Assembly: GCF_030866765.1 (NCBI RefSeq)
Contig: NZ_CP133017.1
Coordinates: 528,501 to 592,500, forward strand
Origin: Paenibacillus silvisoli
Lineage (GTDB): Bacteria; Bacillota; Bacilli; Paenibacillales; Paenibacillaceae
Reading direction: 5' to 3'
DNA length: 64,000 nt
The position numbers and the translations under genes were made by a program. This document shows positions 51,830-60,035 of the stretch, piece after piece. The notes under the pieces were generated by a model that worked only from the letters and a program-made list of their open reading frames with translations, was not told the origin of the DNA and searched no databases. Numbering within the stretch: the stretch's first letter is position 1; the number at the start of each line of letters is the position of its first letter.

Positions 51830-51904
51830 TTGCCAGGTTCGTCCTCCGACAAGTAAAATATGGATGAAAAAGCGAACTTTTCAAGCTGGGGGGAGGCATG
51901 TTCC

Positions 51905-52573
51905 TTGCAAAAACGATTCATCATTATCGACGGCATGCCTGGCTCTGGAAAAACGACTACGGCGATGCGGATCACCGAGAAGCTGACGGCGCTCGGCCTT
52001 TCCGCTCGCTGCTTTTTGGAACAGGAAGAAGCGCATCCTCTTATGATTACCGATGTGGAATTCGGGGATTTGAGCTCGGAGGAGGCGGCTGAGCGGTATA
52101 GCGAGCTCTTTACGGCTTGCTATCGTGCCTTTGTGGAGCAGCAGCTCTGCAGCCCTCATGACATCGTGATCATCGAAAGCGTGATGTTTCAGGATACGAT
52201 CAATGTGGCTCATCTGATGGGGATGCCTCCAGACCGGCTTCTTCGTCTCTTTCGGACGCTCCAGCAAACCGTCATGCCGCTGAATCCCGCTCTGATTTAT
52301 TATTATCACGTTGACGTGGAAGGACAGTGGCGGCATATTTGCGGCATACGCGGCAACGAGTGGGGACCGGTCTCCCTGCACGCGGACGAAGACTTCAAGC
52401 AGGCCGGCGACGTCTGGGAACGCAGCCAAACCTTCGTACGCGCGGCTGTCGACGATTGGGAAATCCCGAAGCTGATTATCGAAAACCGCGACTATCTGTG
52501 GGCGGACTACGACAGCCGAATTGATGCTTTCGTCGAGTATGTTTTGAAGGAAGACGGTGCGATACTGGGGTAG
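51905..52573 (+). CDS. P-loop NTPase/kinase-like protein of unknown function
   Basis: In this 222-residue protein Walker A is GMPGSGKT (residues 10-17) right at the N-terminus. HDIVIIESVMFQD is a Walker-B-like strand, and there is an Arg-rich RLLRLFRTLQQ lid-like segment. The pattern resembles small nucleotide or metabolite kinases. The TTG start at 51905 is chosen because GGGAGG lies eight bases before; an in-frame ATG at 51860 has no ribosome site. No substrate can be given. It is followed by an AHSA1-domain gene after 56 bases. Confidence 0.75.
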   Translation: MQKRFIIIDGMPGSGKTTTAMRITEKLTALGLSARCFLEQEEAHPLMITDVEFGDLSSEEAAERYSELFTACYRAFVEQQLCSPHDIVIIESVMFQDTINVAHLMGMPPDRLLRLFRTLQQTVMPLNPALIYYYHVDVEGQWRHICGIRGNEWGPVSLHADEDFKQAGDVWERSQTFVRAAVDDWEIPKLIIENRDYLWADYDSRIDAFVEYVLKEDGAILG

Positions 52574-52629
52574 AGTCCGACATTTTCCAGCGATTCGAAC
52601 AATTTAAAATAAAGGACGGTTACAAGACC

Positions 52630-53064
52630 ATGACCATGAACAATCTCACGAAGTTTAAAATCAACCGGCCGGCCCGCGAACTGTTCGAGGCCTTCGCCGA
52701 TCCGGCGAAAATCGGCTGCTTCTGGTTCTCCTCCAGCTCCGAACGGTGGGAGCAGGGCAAGACGATCACGCTGCGGTATGAGGAGTACAACGCCGTCGTA
52801 GATATGAAGATGCTCGAAATCGAAGCGGACAAGCGCATCGTGTTTCAATGGGCGGGCGAGGCCAATATCGTCACCATTACGTTAGAGGAACAGGAGGACG
52901 GCGGTACGATTATTGCCGTTCTTGAAGACGGTTTTCAAGAAAACGACCCTGAACTGATCAGCAAAATCGTCGACAACAAAGAGGGCTGGGTGTTCGTGCT
53001 TAGCTGCTTGAAGGCCTATCTGGAATCCGGCGTGACGACGCTGCGGGCAGGCATCGCAAGATAA
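52630..53064 (+). CDS. SRPBCC/AHSA1 domain protein
   Basis: The 144-residue protein has the START-like fold of Aha1 C-terminal-domain relatives. It has the typical entry FKINRPARELFEAFADPAKIGCFWF and the ending NKEGWVFVLSCLKAYLESG. These bind hydrophobic ligands in a cavity, and no defined reaction is known for this branch. ATG 52630 (a second ATG two codons later). It is probably co-transcribed with the P-loop gene upstream and the hydrolase gene 33 bases downstream. Confidence 0.85.
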   Translation: MTMNNLTKFKINRPARELFEAFADPAKIGCFWFSSSSERWEQGKTITLRYEEYNAVVDMKMLEIEADKRIVFQWAGEANIVTITLEEQEDGGTIIAVLEDGFQENDPELISKIVDNKEGWVFVLSCLKAYLESGVTTLRAGIAR

Positions 53065-53097
53065 ACCATTACCGCGCAAAGGGAGAGTGGGCGGAAG

Positions 53098-54015
53098 ATG
53101 AACGCGGAAACGAAGGATGCGCAGCGAGCGCGGTTGTACAGCTTATTGGGCGATCTGCCGGACGGGCTGAACGGTCCCGTGTCCAGCCGAAGCTTGTACG
53201 TGGAAAGCCGTGACGGGTATACGGTCGAGAAGCTTCTGTTGGACTTGAACGGGGAAGAAGAGGTGCCTGCTTATTTCGTAAAGCCGGTTGAAGGGGAAGG
53301 TCCGTTCAAGACGCTGCTGTTCCATCATTCGCATGGCGGGCGGTACGAGCTGGGGAAGGATGAGCTTCTGCTGGGCAACTCCTATTTGCAGGAGCCCTGC
53401 TATGCGTTCGAGCTGACTCGCGCGGGCTATGCGGCGCTTTGTATCGATGCTTGGGGGTTCGGCGAACGCAGAGGCCGCAAGGAGAGCGAGCTGTTCAAAG
53501 AGATGCTGTGGAAGGGCCAAGTGCTGTGGGGCAAAATGGTATACGACGCGCTGAGAGCCGCGGACTATCTCACGCAAAGGCCGGACGTCGACGCTTCCCG
53601 GCTGGGAACGCTGGGCATATCCATGGGCTCCACGATGGCGTGGTGGCAGGCTGCGCTCGATACGCGCATCCGCGTTTGCGTCGACTTATGCTGCCTGACC
53701 GACTTCGATGCGTTAATCGAAACGGGCAAGCTCGACGCGCATGGCGTCTATTACTACGTGCCTGCGCTGCTGAAGCATTTCTCGTCTGGCGATATTAACG
53801 CGTTAATCGCGCCTCGCGCGCATTTCAGCTATGCGGGCATCTATGATTCGCTGACGCCTCCGGCTGGCCTTGATCGCATCGACGAACAGTTGAAGCGCGT
53901 CTATGCGGCGGAAGGCGCTCCTGAGGCGTGGTTGCTGCATCGTTCGCCGACGGAGCATTTGGAAACGCCGGCTATGCGGGCGGACGTGATGCAGAGGCTG
54001 GCTGAATATTTGTAA
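53098..54015 (+). CDS. Alpha/beta hydrolase, dienelactone-hydrolase/acetyl-esterase-like
   Basis: This 305-residue cytoplasmic hydrolase shows an oxyanion region [19 protein letters not shown], a nucleophile elbow [14 protein letters not shown] and a likely catalytic His in [11 protein letters not shown]. The [15 protein letters not shown] segment is typical of predicted acetyl-xylan-esterase or abhydrolase-7 relatives. ATG 53098 has GGGAGAG upstream. It stands before a convergent AraC regulator and may help remove acyl groups from glycans, by context only. Confidence 0.85.
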   Translation: MNAETKDAQRARLYSLLGDLPDGLNGPVSSRSLYVESRDGYTVEKLLLDLNGEEEVPAYFVKPVEGEGPFKTLLFHHSHGGRYELGKDELLLGNSYLQEPCYAFELTRAGYAALCIDAWGFGERRGRKESELFKEMLWKGQVLWGKMVYDALRAADYLTQRPDVDASRLGTLGISMGSTMAWWQAALDTRIRVCVDLCCLTDFDALIETGKLDAHGVYYYVPALLKHFSSGDINALIAPRAHFSYAGIYDSLTPPAGLDRIDEQLKRVYAAEGAPEAWLLHRSPTEHLETPAMRADVMQRLAEYL

Positions 54016-54020
54016 TGTGC

Positions 54021-54062
54021 AGGCAGTCCGGGGAGGCATCTCTCTTCCCGGGCTGCTTTTTG
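54021..54062. terminator. Convergent terminator
   Basis: GCAGTCCGGGGA pairs with TCCCGGGCTGC, followed by TTTTTGCG. It ends the hydrolase gene on plus; the AraC gene ends at 54066 on minus. Confidence 0.75.
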
Positions 54063-54065
54063 CGT

Positions 54066-54890
54066 TTAGCGGTACCTCTGCCGGAACTCCTTCGGGCGCG
54101 CGCCGGTGTGCTTGCTGAAGCAGCGGACGAAGTACGGGAACGTCAGGAAGCCGGTCTCTTCGGCGATTTTGCCGATCGGCTCGCCGGTGTGGATCAGGAG
54201 CTGCTTCGCCTGCTCGATGCGGTAGCGGGTGAGGTAGTCGAGCGGCGTGCAGCCGTACGCCTTCTTCATGCACAGCGCGATATAGTTGGCGTGAAAATGA
54301 AGCTGCTCCGACAGCTCCTTATAGCTGAGCGGCTGCCGGTAGCTGCGACGCAAGTAAGCGGCGGCTTCGTCCGCCAGCGCGAGCTGCGGGTCTTTGGCCG
54401 CGGTGCTGCTCTCCTCCTGCAGCTGAAGCAGCAGCTCCTGCAGCAGCGCCTGCTGGCGGAAGCGGGCCGCCGCCGTCACTTCGGCTTGAAGCTGCTGCAG
54501 CTGCTGCAGCCGTTCGTAAAAGCTTTCCCGCGTATGCAGCCCGCCGCTGCGGGGCACATGAAACACGAACGACTCCAGCTGCATGTCCGGCTCGCGCTCC
54601 GTCACCTCGCTCCAGCCGCCGAGCGTCTGGAAGTGGAGCCAGTAGAAATGCGTCTCTTCCCTGCACGGCATCGCAGTCCGGTGCGCGCGGTCTGGACGCA
54701 GGATGGCGAAATGGCCGGCCGGCACGGTGATCGGCAGACCTTCCTCCTCCAAATGCAGACTGCCGCGCGTAACCGCGAGCAGGTCGAATACGCCGATGCC
54801 GGAGCGTTCCGGGTGTCTGTCCCCGGCAGCGTACGTATCCTCGCCGGATGTAAGATAGTGCGGCAAGGGCGGAGAAGTAAATCGGAACAT
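54066..54890 (-). CDS. AraC family transcriptional regulator
   Basis: In this 274-residue regulator an N-terminal cupin sensor (GIGVFDLLAVTRGSLHLEE, VPAGHFAILRPDRAHRT) is followed by a Gln/Leu-rich linker. Two helix-turn-helix motifs lie at the C-terminus (LSYKELSEQLHFHANYIALCM, IGKIAEETGFLTFPYFVRCF). Start ATG 54890 has AAAGGAG ten bases before; a longer in-frame version to 54992 lacks one. It diverges from the GH127 gene and is the natural candidate to control it. The linker is made of LQQLQQLQ repeats. Confidence 0.9.
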   Translation of the reverse strand: MFRFTSPPLPHYLTSGEDTYAAGDRHPERSGIGVFDLLAVTRGSLHLEEEGLPITVPAGHFAILRPDRAHRTAMPCREETHFYWLHFQTLGGWSEVTEREPDMQLESFVFHVPRSGGLHTRESFYERLQQLQQLQAEVTAAARFRQQALLQELLLQLQEESSTAAKDPQLALADEAAAYLRRSYRQPLSYKELSEQLHFHANYIALCMKKAYGCTPLDYLTRYRIEQAKQLLIHTGEPIGKIAEETGFLTFPYFVRCFSKHTGARPKEFRQRYR

Positions 54891-55070
54891 TGGGATACGG
54901 CTCCTTTGCAGAGAGGTTCCTTTTATCATAAGGCTTTGGAAGCGAGGGCGCCATACGGATGATGTTGTAATCGGACAAAAACCGGTTGTCATCCGCTATC
55001 GGCTCCTCCACTGTCGCCGTGCTATAGTCGGTTCATATCATTGAATTTCTGCTGACGAAGCGAAGGGACG

Positions 55071-56981
55071 ATGAACCGCATGGAGATGACGAAAAAGCAG
55101 GCCGAAGCCGCATTTCAAGCGCTGCCGCTCGGCGCGATCAAACCCGCAGGCTGGCTGCGCAACCAGCTGCGCATTCAAGCCGACGGCTTGACGGGGCATT
55201 TGGAGGAGCATTGGGGCGACGTCGGGCCGGACAACGGCTGGATCGGCGGCAAGGGCGAGAGCTGGGAGCGCGGTCCGTATTATTTGGACGGGCTGCTTCC
55301 GCTCGCTTACTTGCTGGAGGACGAGAAGCTGATCGCCAAGGCGCAGCGCTGGATCGAATGGTCGCTGGCCAGCCAGCAGGAGAACGGCAATTTCGGCCCG
55401 GAGGGCATGATTCAGTCGGTCAATTGGGAGATCAACAAGCAGCATGACTGGTGGCATTACATGATCATGCTGAAGGTCATGACGCAATACGCGGAGGCGA
55501 CGGGGGATGCGCGGGTCGTTCCTTTCTTAACGAAATACTTCCGCTATGTTGAGGGGCATATTGGTGCGAACCCGTTGGAGGGCTGGGCAAAAGCGCGCGG
55601 CGCGGAGATGGTGCTCTGCATTCAGTGGCTGCACGCGAGAACGGGAGAGGACTTCCTGCTGGAGCTGGCCCGCAAAGTGGCGGAGCAAACGCTGGACTGG
55701 ACGGATGTTTTCCATGACTTCCCGTACTGGCGCAAGGTCGAGGAGTGGGACTGGTCGACGCACGTCGTCAATGTGGCGATGGGCATCAAAACGCCGGCGA
55801 TCCGCTATGAGCTGAGCGGTCTGGACGTCGAGCATGCGGCCGTGCACAGGGGCATCGACAGCTTGATGACGTACCACGGCCAAGCGCACGGCATGTTCTC
55901 CGGCGATGAATGGCTGTCCGGAACAAGTCCGAGCCAGGGCGTCGAGCTGTGCGCCGTTGTTGAATATATGTACTCGATGGAGCATTTGACGCGCGTATTC
56001 GGGGAAGGGCGGTTCGGCGATATTTTGGAAAAGGTCGCGTTCAACGCGCTGCCTGCCACGATCTCCAAGGACTGGACCTCGCATCAGTACGACCAACAGG
56101 TGAACCAAATCGTCTGCAACGTGGCGCCGCGCGCTTGGAGCAACGGACCCGAAGCGAACTTGTTCGGCTTGGAGCCGCATTTCGGATGCTGTACGTCGAA
56201 TATGCACCAGGGCTGGCCGAAGCTGACGAGCCACCTGTGGATGAGCGACGGCAGCGGCGGTTTGGCGGCGGTATCGTATGCGCCGAGCGTCGTTCGCGCC
56301 AGCGTCGGCAGCGGAGCGTCGGCAATCGTTACCGTCGGCGGCGAGTATCCGTTCCGCGAATCGGTTGCGATCGCGGTCGAGCTGGATCGGCCGAGCGAAG
56401 CCTTCGCCGTTTCGCTGCGGATTCCGGCGTGGTGCGAGGCGCCTAGCTTAACGGTTAACGGCGCTAACCTTGCGCTTCATGCCGTTAACGGTTATGCCAA
56501 AGTCGAACGCGAGTGGAAAAACGGCGACATGCTGACGCTTCATCTTCCGATGGCGGTCAAGACCGTCTCCCGCAACTTGTACGCGATCAGCGTCGAGCGC
56601 GGGCCGCTCGTATACGCCCTGCCGATTCAGGAGAATTGGCAGCTGCTGACGAAGCGGGCGAAATTCCACGATTGGGAAGTGTATCCGGGCTCGCCTTGGA
56701 AGTACGGTCTGCTGGCGGAAAATGATTATGCGGTCAGCGAGTTCGACATCCCGTACCAGCCGTTCGACGCGGAGCATGCGCCCGTGCGGCTGAAGGCGAC
56801 CGGACAGCTGGTGCGCGAGTGGAAAATGGAAGGCAACAACGCGGGCACGCCGCCGATCTATCCGAAGACGGCCGGCCAGGAGCTTGCGGAGCTGACGCTG
56901 GTGCCGTACGGCAGCGCGCGGCTGCGCATCGGCGAATTCCCGCTCATCGGTGAACGCGAGAAGGCGTGGAAGAAGCTGTAG
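55071..56981 (+). CDS. GH127 beta-L-arabinofuranosidase-like protein (DUF1680)
   Basis: The 636-residue intracellular glycosidase has an (alpha/alpha)6 barrel followed by beta domains. The zinc and nucleophile site of GH127 is clear: ELC (Glu and Cys ligands) in SQGVELCAVVEYMYSMEHL, and the double cysteine of FGCCTSNMHQGWPK, the first of which is the nucleophile in characterised enzymes. It would release L-arabinofuranose from plant glycans, although DUF1680 contains other specificities. ATG 55071 is very close to GAAGGG; ATG 55080 may be the true start. The divergent AraC gene is the likely regulator. Confidence 0.88.
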   Translation: MNRMEMTKKQAEAAFQALPLGAIKPAGWLRNQLRIQADGLTGHLEEHWGDVGPDNGWIGGKGESWERGPYYLDGLLPLAYLLEDEKLIAKAQRWIEWSLASQQENGNFGPEGMIQSVNWEINKQHDWWHYMIMLKVMTQYAEATGDARVVPFLTKYFRYVEGHIGANPLEGWAKARGAEMVLCIQWLHARTGEDFLLELARKVAEQTLDWTDVFHDFPYWRKVEEWDWSTHVVNVAMGIKTPAIRYELSGLDVEHAAVHRGIDSLMTYHGQAHGMFSGDEWLSGTSPSQGVELCAVVEYMYSMEHLTRVFGEGRFGDILEKVAFNALPATISKDWTSHQYDQQVNQIVCNVAPRAWSNGPEANLFGLEPHFGCCTSNMHQGWPKLTSHLWMSDGSGGLAAVSYAPSVVRASVGSGASAIVTVGGEYPFRESVAIAVELDRPSEAFAVSLRIPAWCEAPSLTVNGANLALHAVNGYAKVEREWKNGDMLTLHLPMAVKTVSRNLYAISVERGPLVYALPIQENWQLLTKRAKFHDWEVYPGSPWKYGLLAENDYAVSEFDIPYQPFDAEHAPVRLKATGQLVREWKMEGNNAGTPPIYPKTAGQELAELTLVPYGSARLRIGEFPLIGEREKAWKKL

Positions 56982-57097
56982 CTGGGCTGCGTAGGCCGGT
57001 GGGATGGTCCGCCGAGAGCCAGCGCATAGGCATTCAAGGGATAACGGCTAAGTGTTGCGGGTAGTCGTCGCAGGAGCCAGTTCGGCACTCGTGCAGG

Positions 57098-57282
57098 CTA
57101 ACGAATCGTATAGAGCTTATTTAGGTGAAAATCGCCATCTCTGCGAGCTAACGAACCGTATAGACGTTATTTTATGGTTTTCGGGCTATTTTCGCGGCAA
57201 AAGCACACAATAGCGCTTCTAGAGTTCGTTAGATTGGAAATCGCCCTGATTTCCCCAGAATAGCGCTTCTGGAGTTCGTTAG
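57098..57282. repeat. 185-bp quadripartite inverted repeat, copy 4
   Basis: Forward units start CTAACGAATCG at 57098 and CTAACGAACCG at 57148. Inverted units end in TTCGTTAG at 57232 and 57282. Same length and spacing as copies 1-3. The left units carry the CGTATAGA arm and the right ones the CTC(C/T)AGAAGCGC arm, so outer arms pair only partly. It lies in the convergent gap after the GH127 gene; 56982-57097 shows nothing else. Confidence 0.9.
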
Positions 57283-57308
57283 ACGCGCCAGCACCGCAAT
57301 ATAATAAG

Positions 57309-57340
57309 CAAAGAGCCGCCCCCTCTGGCGGCTCTTTCTC
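57309..57340 (-). terminator. Terminator overlapping the basic protein stop
   Basis: AAGAGCCGCC (57311-57320) pairs with GGCGGCTCTT (57327-57336), loop CCCTCT. On minus it is followed by TTTGCTTATT. It may also stop read-through on plus. Confidence 0.75.
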
Positions 57341-57821
57341 ATTTAATCCGAACAAGCGCATGCTGCAGCACGTTGTTGCCGGTTTGCGGCGTCAGCGGCT
57401 CTTGGCTGAGTCCGAACACGTTCAGGATGACGTTGCGGTTCGAGGCGCGGCGGCTGATGCGAACCTCGTATTTGTACTGGACGCCCGAAACGTCCGCATA
57501 GACGAAGTTCGACGTGCCGGGAGCCAGGGACACGAAGCATTTGGCCGTGTTGCAGGGCGTCAGCGTCAGAGGAACCGGCAGGCCGCTCGACCAGTCGAAT
57601 ACTTGTACGGTCATTCGCAGCGCGTTGAAGGAGCCCAAGTTCACCAGATCGACGAGCGCGAAATTCGTTCCGGGATTGCGCCGCAAAATACCGGTCGTAT
57701 AGACCGCCCGGCTGTAGCTGGTGCTGCTTGCGCTGCTTCTCACGCCGCGAGCGGCCGAGGCGCTTCCGCTCTTGCGAAGCTTGCTGGTGCTTCTTACGAC
57801 TTTGCTTGGTTTTCTCATCAT
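57339..57821 (-). CDS. Basic N-terminus protein with beta-rich domain, unknown function
   Basis: The 160-residue product begins with about 35 residues rich in Lys, Arg and Ser (MMRKPSKVVRSTSKLRKSGS). A beta-rich part follows (NFALVDLVNLGSFNALRMTV, VPLTLTPCNTAKCFVSL, FVYADVSGVQYKYEVRIS) with two Cys six apart. There is no signal peptide. Such cationic tails occur in spore-coat and DNA-associated proteins, but I do not recognise the family. The start is uncertain: ATG 57821 is used, and TTG 57827 has a better spaced GGGGA. Confidence 0.65.
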   Translation of the reverse strand: MMRKPSKVVRSTSKLRKSGSASAARGVRSSASSTSYSRAVYTTGILRRNPGTNFALVDLVNLGSFNALRMTVQVFDWSSGLPVPLTLTPCNTAKCFVSLAPGTSNFVYADVSGVQYKYEVRISRRASNRNVILNVFGLSQEPLTPQTGNNVLQHALVRIK

Positions 57822-57999
57822 CGACAAGATTGAATCCCCTACTTTCCCTATCAAGGTATCTGCTAGAAGACATGCTCTGTTAATAGATGCGGCGGCAATC
57901 GTTTTGGTATGGGGATTTGTCCAACATGCATGAAATGATTGGAAACGCCCGCAATAAAAGGGGCTATACCACGCCTATGCATACGAAGACAAGGAGAAG

Positions 58000-58674
58000 A
58001 TGACGTTGCGTTTAAGAAAACAATGGATCAGTCTCGCGCTCGCCGGCGCGCTGCTCGCCTTATGGATGACACCGGTAAGCGCTGGTGCGGGAACCGCCGC
58101 CCAGCAAGACCATCATGCCCATCGGATCTGCTATACGCAGTCGATGGTCGATTTGAACAAGGAGCTCCGGAGGCTCTGGGCGGAGCATGTGTACTGGACA
58201 AGAACGTATATCGTGAGCGCGACCGAGGGATTGGCCGACAAGGACACGGTGCTGCAGCGGCTGCTCCGCAACCAGCAGGAGCTCGGCAATGCGATTAAGC
58301 CCTATTATGGCGATAAAGCGGGCGACAAGCTGGCGGAGCTGCTAAGAGAGCATATCGTAATCGCGGGTAAGATCACGGCGGCGGCGATGGCGGGCAATCA
58401 AGCCGAGGTGGAGAAGCTGAACAAGGAGTGGTACCGCAACGGCGACGATATCGTGAAGTTTCTAAGCGGCGCTAATCCAAACTTGGCTTACAATGACCTG
58501 AAGACCATGTTCGACCGGCACCTGCAGCTGGTGACGGCAGCGTTGACCACGCGGTTGAAAAAGGACTGGAACGGCGATGTGCTCGCCTTTGACGAAGGGA
58601 TCGCGCATATCATGAAATTCGCGGATATTTTAACTGCCGGCATCATCAGCCAGTTCCCGCAAAAGTTTAAATAA
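58000..58674 (+). CDS. Secreted helical protein of a conserved Bacillota family, function unknown
   Basis: This 224-residue exported protein has a signal peptide (about residues 1-27, WISLALAGALLALWMTPVSA). The mature part is all-helical, with LRRLWAEHVYWTRTYIVSA, LLRNQQELGNAIKPYYGDKAG, LLREHIVIAGKI, FLSGANPNLAY and HIMKFADILTAGI. I recall this pattern from conserved Bacillus and Paenibacillus proteins of no known function. Regular His/Glu/Asp positions (AEHVYW, REHIVIA, DRHLQL, IAHIMKF) would fit a four-helix metal- or ligand-binding bundle. ATG 58000 is close to AAGGAG; TTG 58006 may be the real start. Confidence 0.72.
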   Translation: MTLRLRKQWISLALAGALLALWMTPVSAGAGTAAQQDHHAHRICYTQSMVDLNKELRRLWAEHVYWTRTYIVSATEGLADKDTVLQRLLRNQQELGNAIKPYYGDKAGDKLAELLREHIVIAGKITAAAMAGNQAEVEKLNKEWYRNGDDIVKFLSGANPNLAYNDLKTMFDRHLQLVTAALTTRLKKDWNGDVLAFDEGIAHIMKFADILTAGIISQFPQKFK

Positions 58675-58677
58675 CCT

Positions 58678-58727
58678 AAAGCCCCCGGATACCTGCTGCA
58701 CGGCCGCTGGTAACGGGGGCTTTTTTC
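58678..58727 (+). terminator. Rho-independent terminator
   Basis: AAAGCCCCCG (58678-58687) pairs with CGGGGGCTTTTTT around a GC-rich loop. Confidence 0.83.
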
Positions 58728-58813
58728 GTCACGGATAAGCAAGAATGGTCAAGAATTCGTCGCGTTGCCGTTGTACAATGAAACTAGCAAAGGAAGAGGA
58801 GGCATGACATCCG

Positions 58814-59722
58814 GTGAAAGAGGACTATCTGCTGCAGGTTCAAACGACGATCGAATACGTGGAAGCGCATCTGGCGGAGGAGCTGACATTGTCGCGGCTT
58901 GCGGGGGTCGCGGGGTTCTCCGACTTTCATTTCCACCGCGTTTTCCTGTCCATGGCGGGAGAAACCGTGATGGAATACGTGCGCAAACGGCGATTGGCGT
59001 TGGCGGCGAAGCAGGTAGCCTGCTCGGATGCAAAGCTGCTCGACATTGCGTTGGACAATGGCTTTCAAAATCACGAAACGTTTACCCGCGCGTTCAAGCG
59101 CATGTTCAGCATGACGCCGGCCGAATACCGCAAGCAGGGCATCAAGCCCCCTTCGTACGCTAGGCTGAACGTGCTGCAACGCAAATTCAATCCATATCTG
59201 GGAGGCATCCGCATGGAGTACCGTCTAGTTACGAAACCCGCTTTCAAAGTGATTGGCTACGAGCTTCAAACGTCGACGAACGACGGCGAGAACCATCGCC
59301 AAATTCCGGCGTTCTGGCAGGAGTACTTGAAGAACGGCTGGTCGCCGCGCATTCCGAACCGCATCCATAAGGACAGCCCGGTCGAGCTCGGCATTTGCCA
59401 CGGCTTCGATATGGCGTCCGGTCAGTTCAAGTACCTTATCGGCATGGAAGCCGAGCATTTCGAAAACGTGCCCGAGGATCTCGTCTGCCGCGAGTTCGAC
59501 GCTGCCGAATACGCCGTGTTCTCCACGCCGAAGGTGACGCCAGACCAGTTCTCGAACTCGATCCAGAGCACGTGGGGCTCGATTTTCGGCGAATGGTTCC
59601 CGCACTCGGGCTACGAGCATGCCGGCACCTCGGAGTTCGAGCTGTACGACTACCGCTGCGGCCCGGGCAACGAGCTGTGGCAGATGGACATTTATGTCCC
59701 GGTCAAGCGCAAGGGCGCTTAA
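58814..59722 (+). CDS. AraC regulator with GyrI-like effector-binding domain
   Basis: This is a 302-residue SoxS/Rob-type regulator. Two helix-turn-helix motifs are at the N-terminus (LTLSRLAGVAGFSDFHFHRVF, LLDIALDNGFQNHETFTRAF), followed by a GyrI-like/AraC effector-binding domain from about residue 130 (RMEYRLVTKPAFKVIGYELQT, then YAVFSTPKV and the ending ELWQMDIYVPVK). The C-domain usually binds hydrophobic drugs. The GTG start at 58814 has GAGGAGG about 11 bases upstream. A single gene between terminators. Confidence 0.9.
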   Translation: MKEDYLLQVQTTIEYVEAHLAEELTLSRLAGVAGFSDFHFHRVFLSMAGETVMEYVRKRRLALAAKQVACSDAKLLDIALDNGFQNHETFTRAFKRMFSMTPAEYRKQGIKPPSYARLNVLQRKFNPYLGGIRMEYRLVTKPAFKVIGYELQTSTNDGENHRQIPAFWQEYLKNGWSPRIPNRIHKDSPVELGICHGFDMASGQFKYLIGMEAEHFENVPEDLVCREFDAAEYAVFSTPKVTPDQFSNSIQSTWGSIFGEWFPHSGYEHAGTSEFELYDYRCGPGNELWQMDIYVPVKRKGA

Positions 59723-59730
59723 TCTCCTTT

Positions 59731-59780
59731 ATAAGCCATCCCGTTCGTCATCGTTGATGACGTTGGGATGGCTTTTTTGT
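59731..59780 (+). terminator. Rho-independent terminator
   Basis: AAGCCATCCC pairs with GGGATGGCTTTTTT; an inner hairpin CGTCATC...GATGACG extends it. Strong terminator of the AraC/GyrI gene. Confidence 0.88.
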
Positions 59781-59784
59781 TTTT

Positions 59785-59808
59785 CTAACGGACATGCGTG
59801 ACCATTAG
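59785..59808. repeat. Degenerate TAACGGACA palindrome
   Basis: CTAACGGACATGCG followed by TGACCATTAG is an imperfect palindrome with the same motif, and the same C-A mismatch, as the pair at 12421-12495. It lies just after a terminator. Confidence 0.6.
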
Positions 59809-59969
59809 AGCGAAACGCACCAGCCAAGGCATGCCGCGGTACCGCCAGAGAGGCCGCATGTTTCGCCGACTTCTCTTTTTTCGTCCCGGAAGGGGCTGGA
59901 GAAAATCGTGATGTGCCGCGAAGGGCCGCGGAGAGCGTGGAAAAACGTGAAGTACTCGAAAAAATCCCG

Positions 59970-60000
59970 TTGAGCGCTGCAGATGCCGCGTTTATTCTTA
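59970..60000 (+). promoter_or_regulatory. Candidate weak promoter of the glycosidase cluster
   Basis: TTGAGC (about 59971-59976), a 17-base spacer and TATTCT (about 59994-59999) precede the GH35 gene by roughly 36 bases. The match is modest. The rest of 59809-59969 shows no gene or other signal I can support. Confidence 0.35.
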
Positions 60001-60035
60001 GTCTGAAAGTTTGGGGAGAAAGGAGCGAATTTGGA

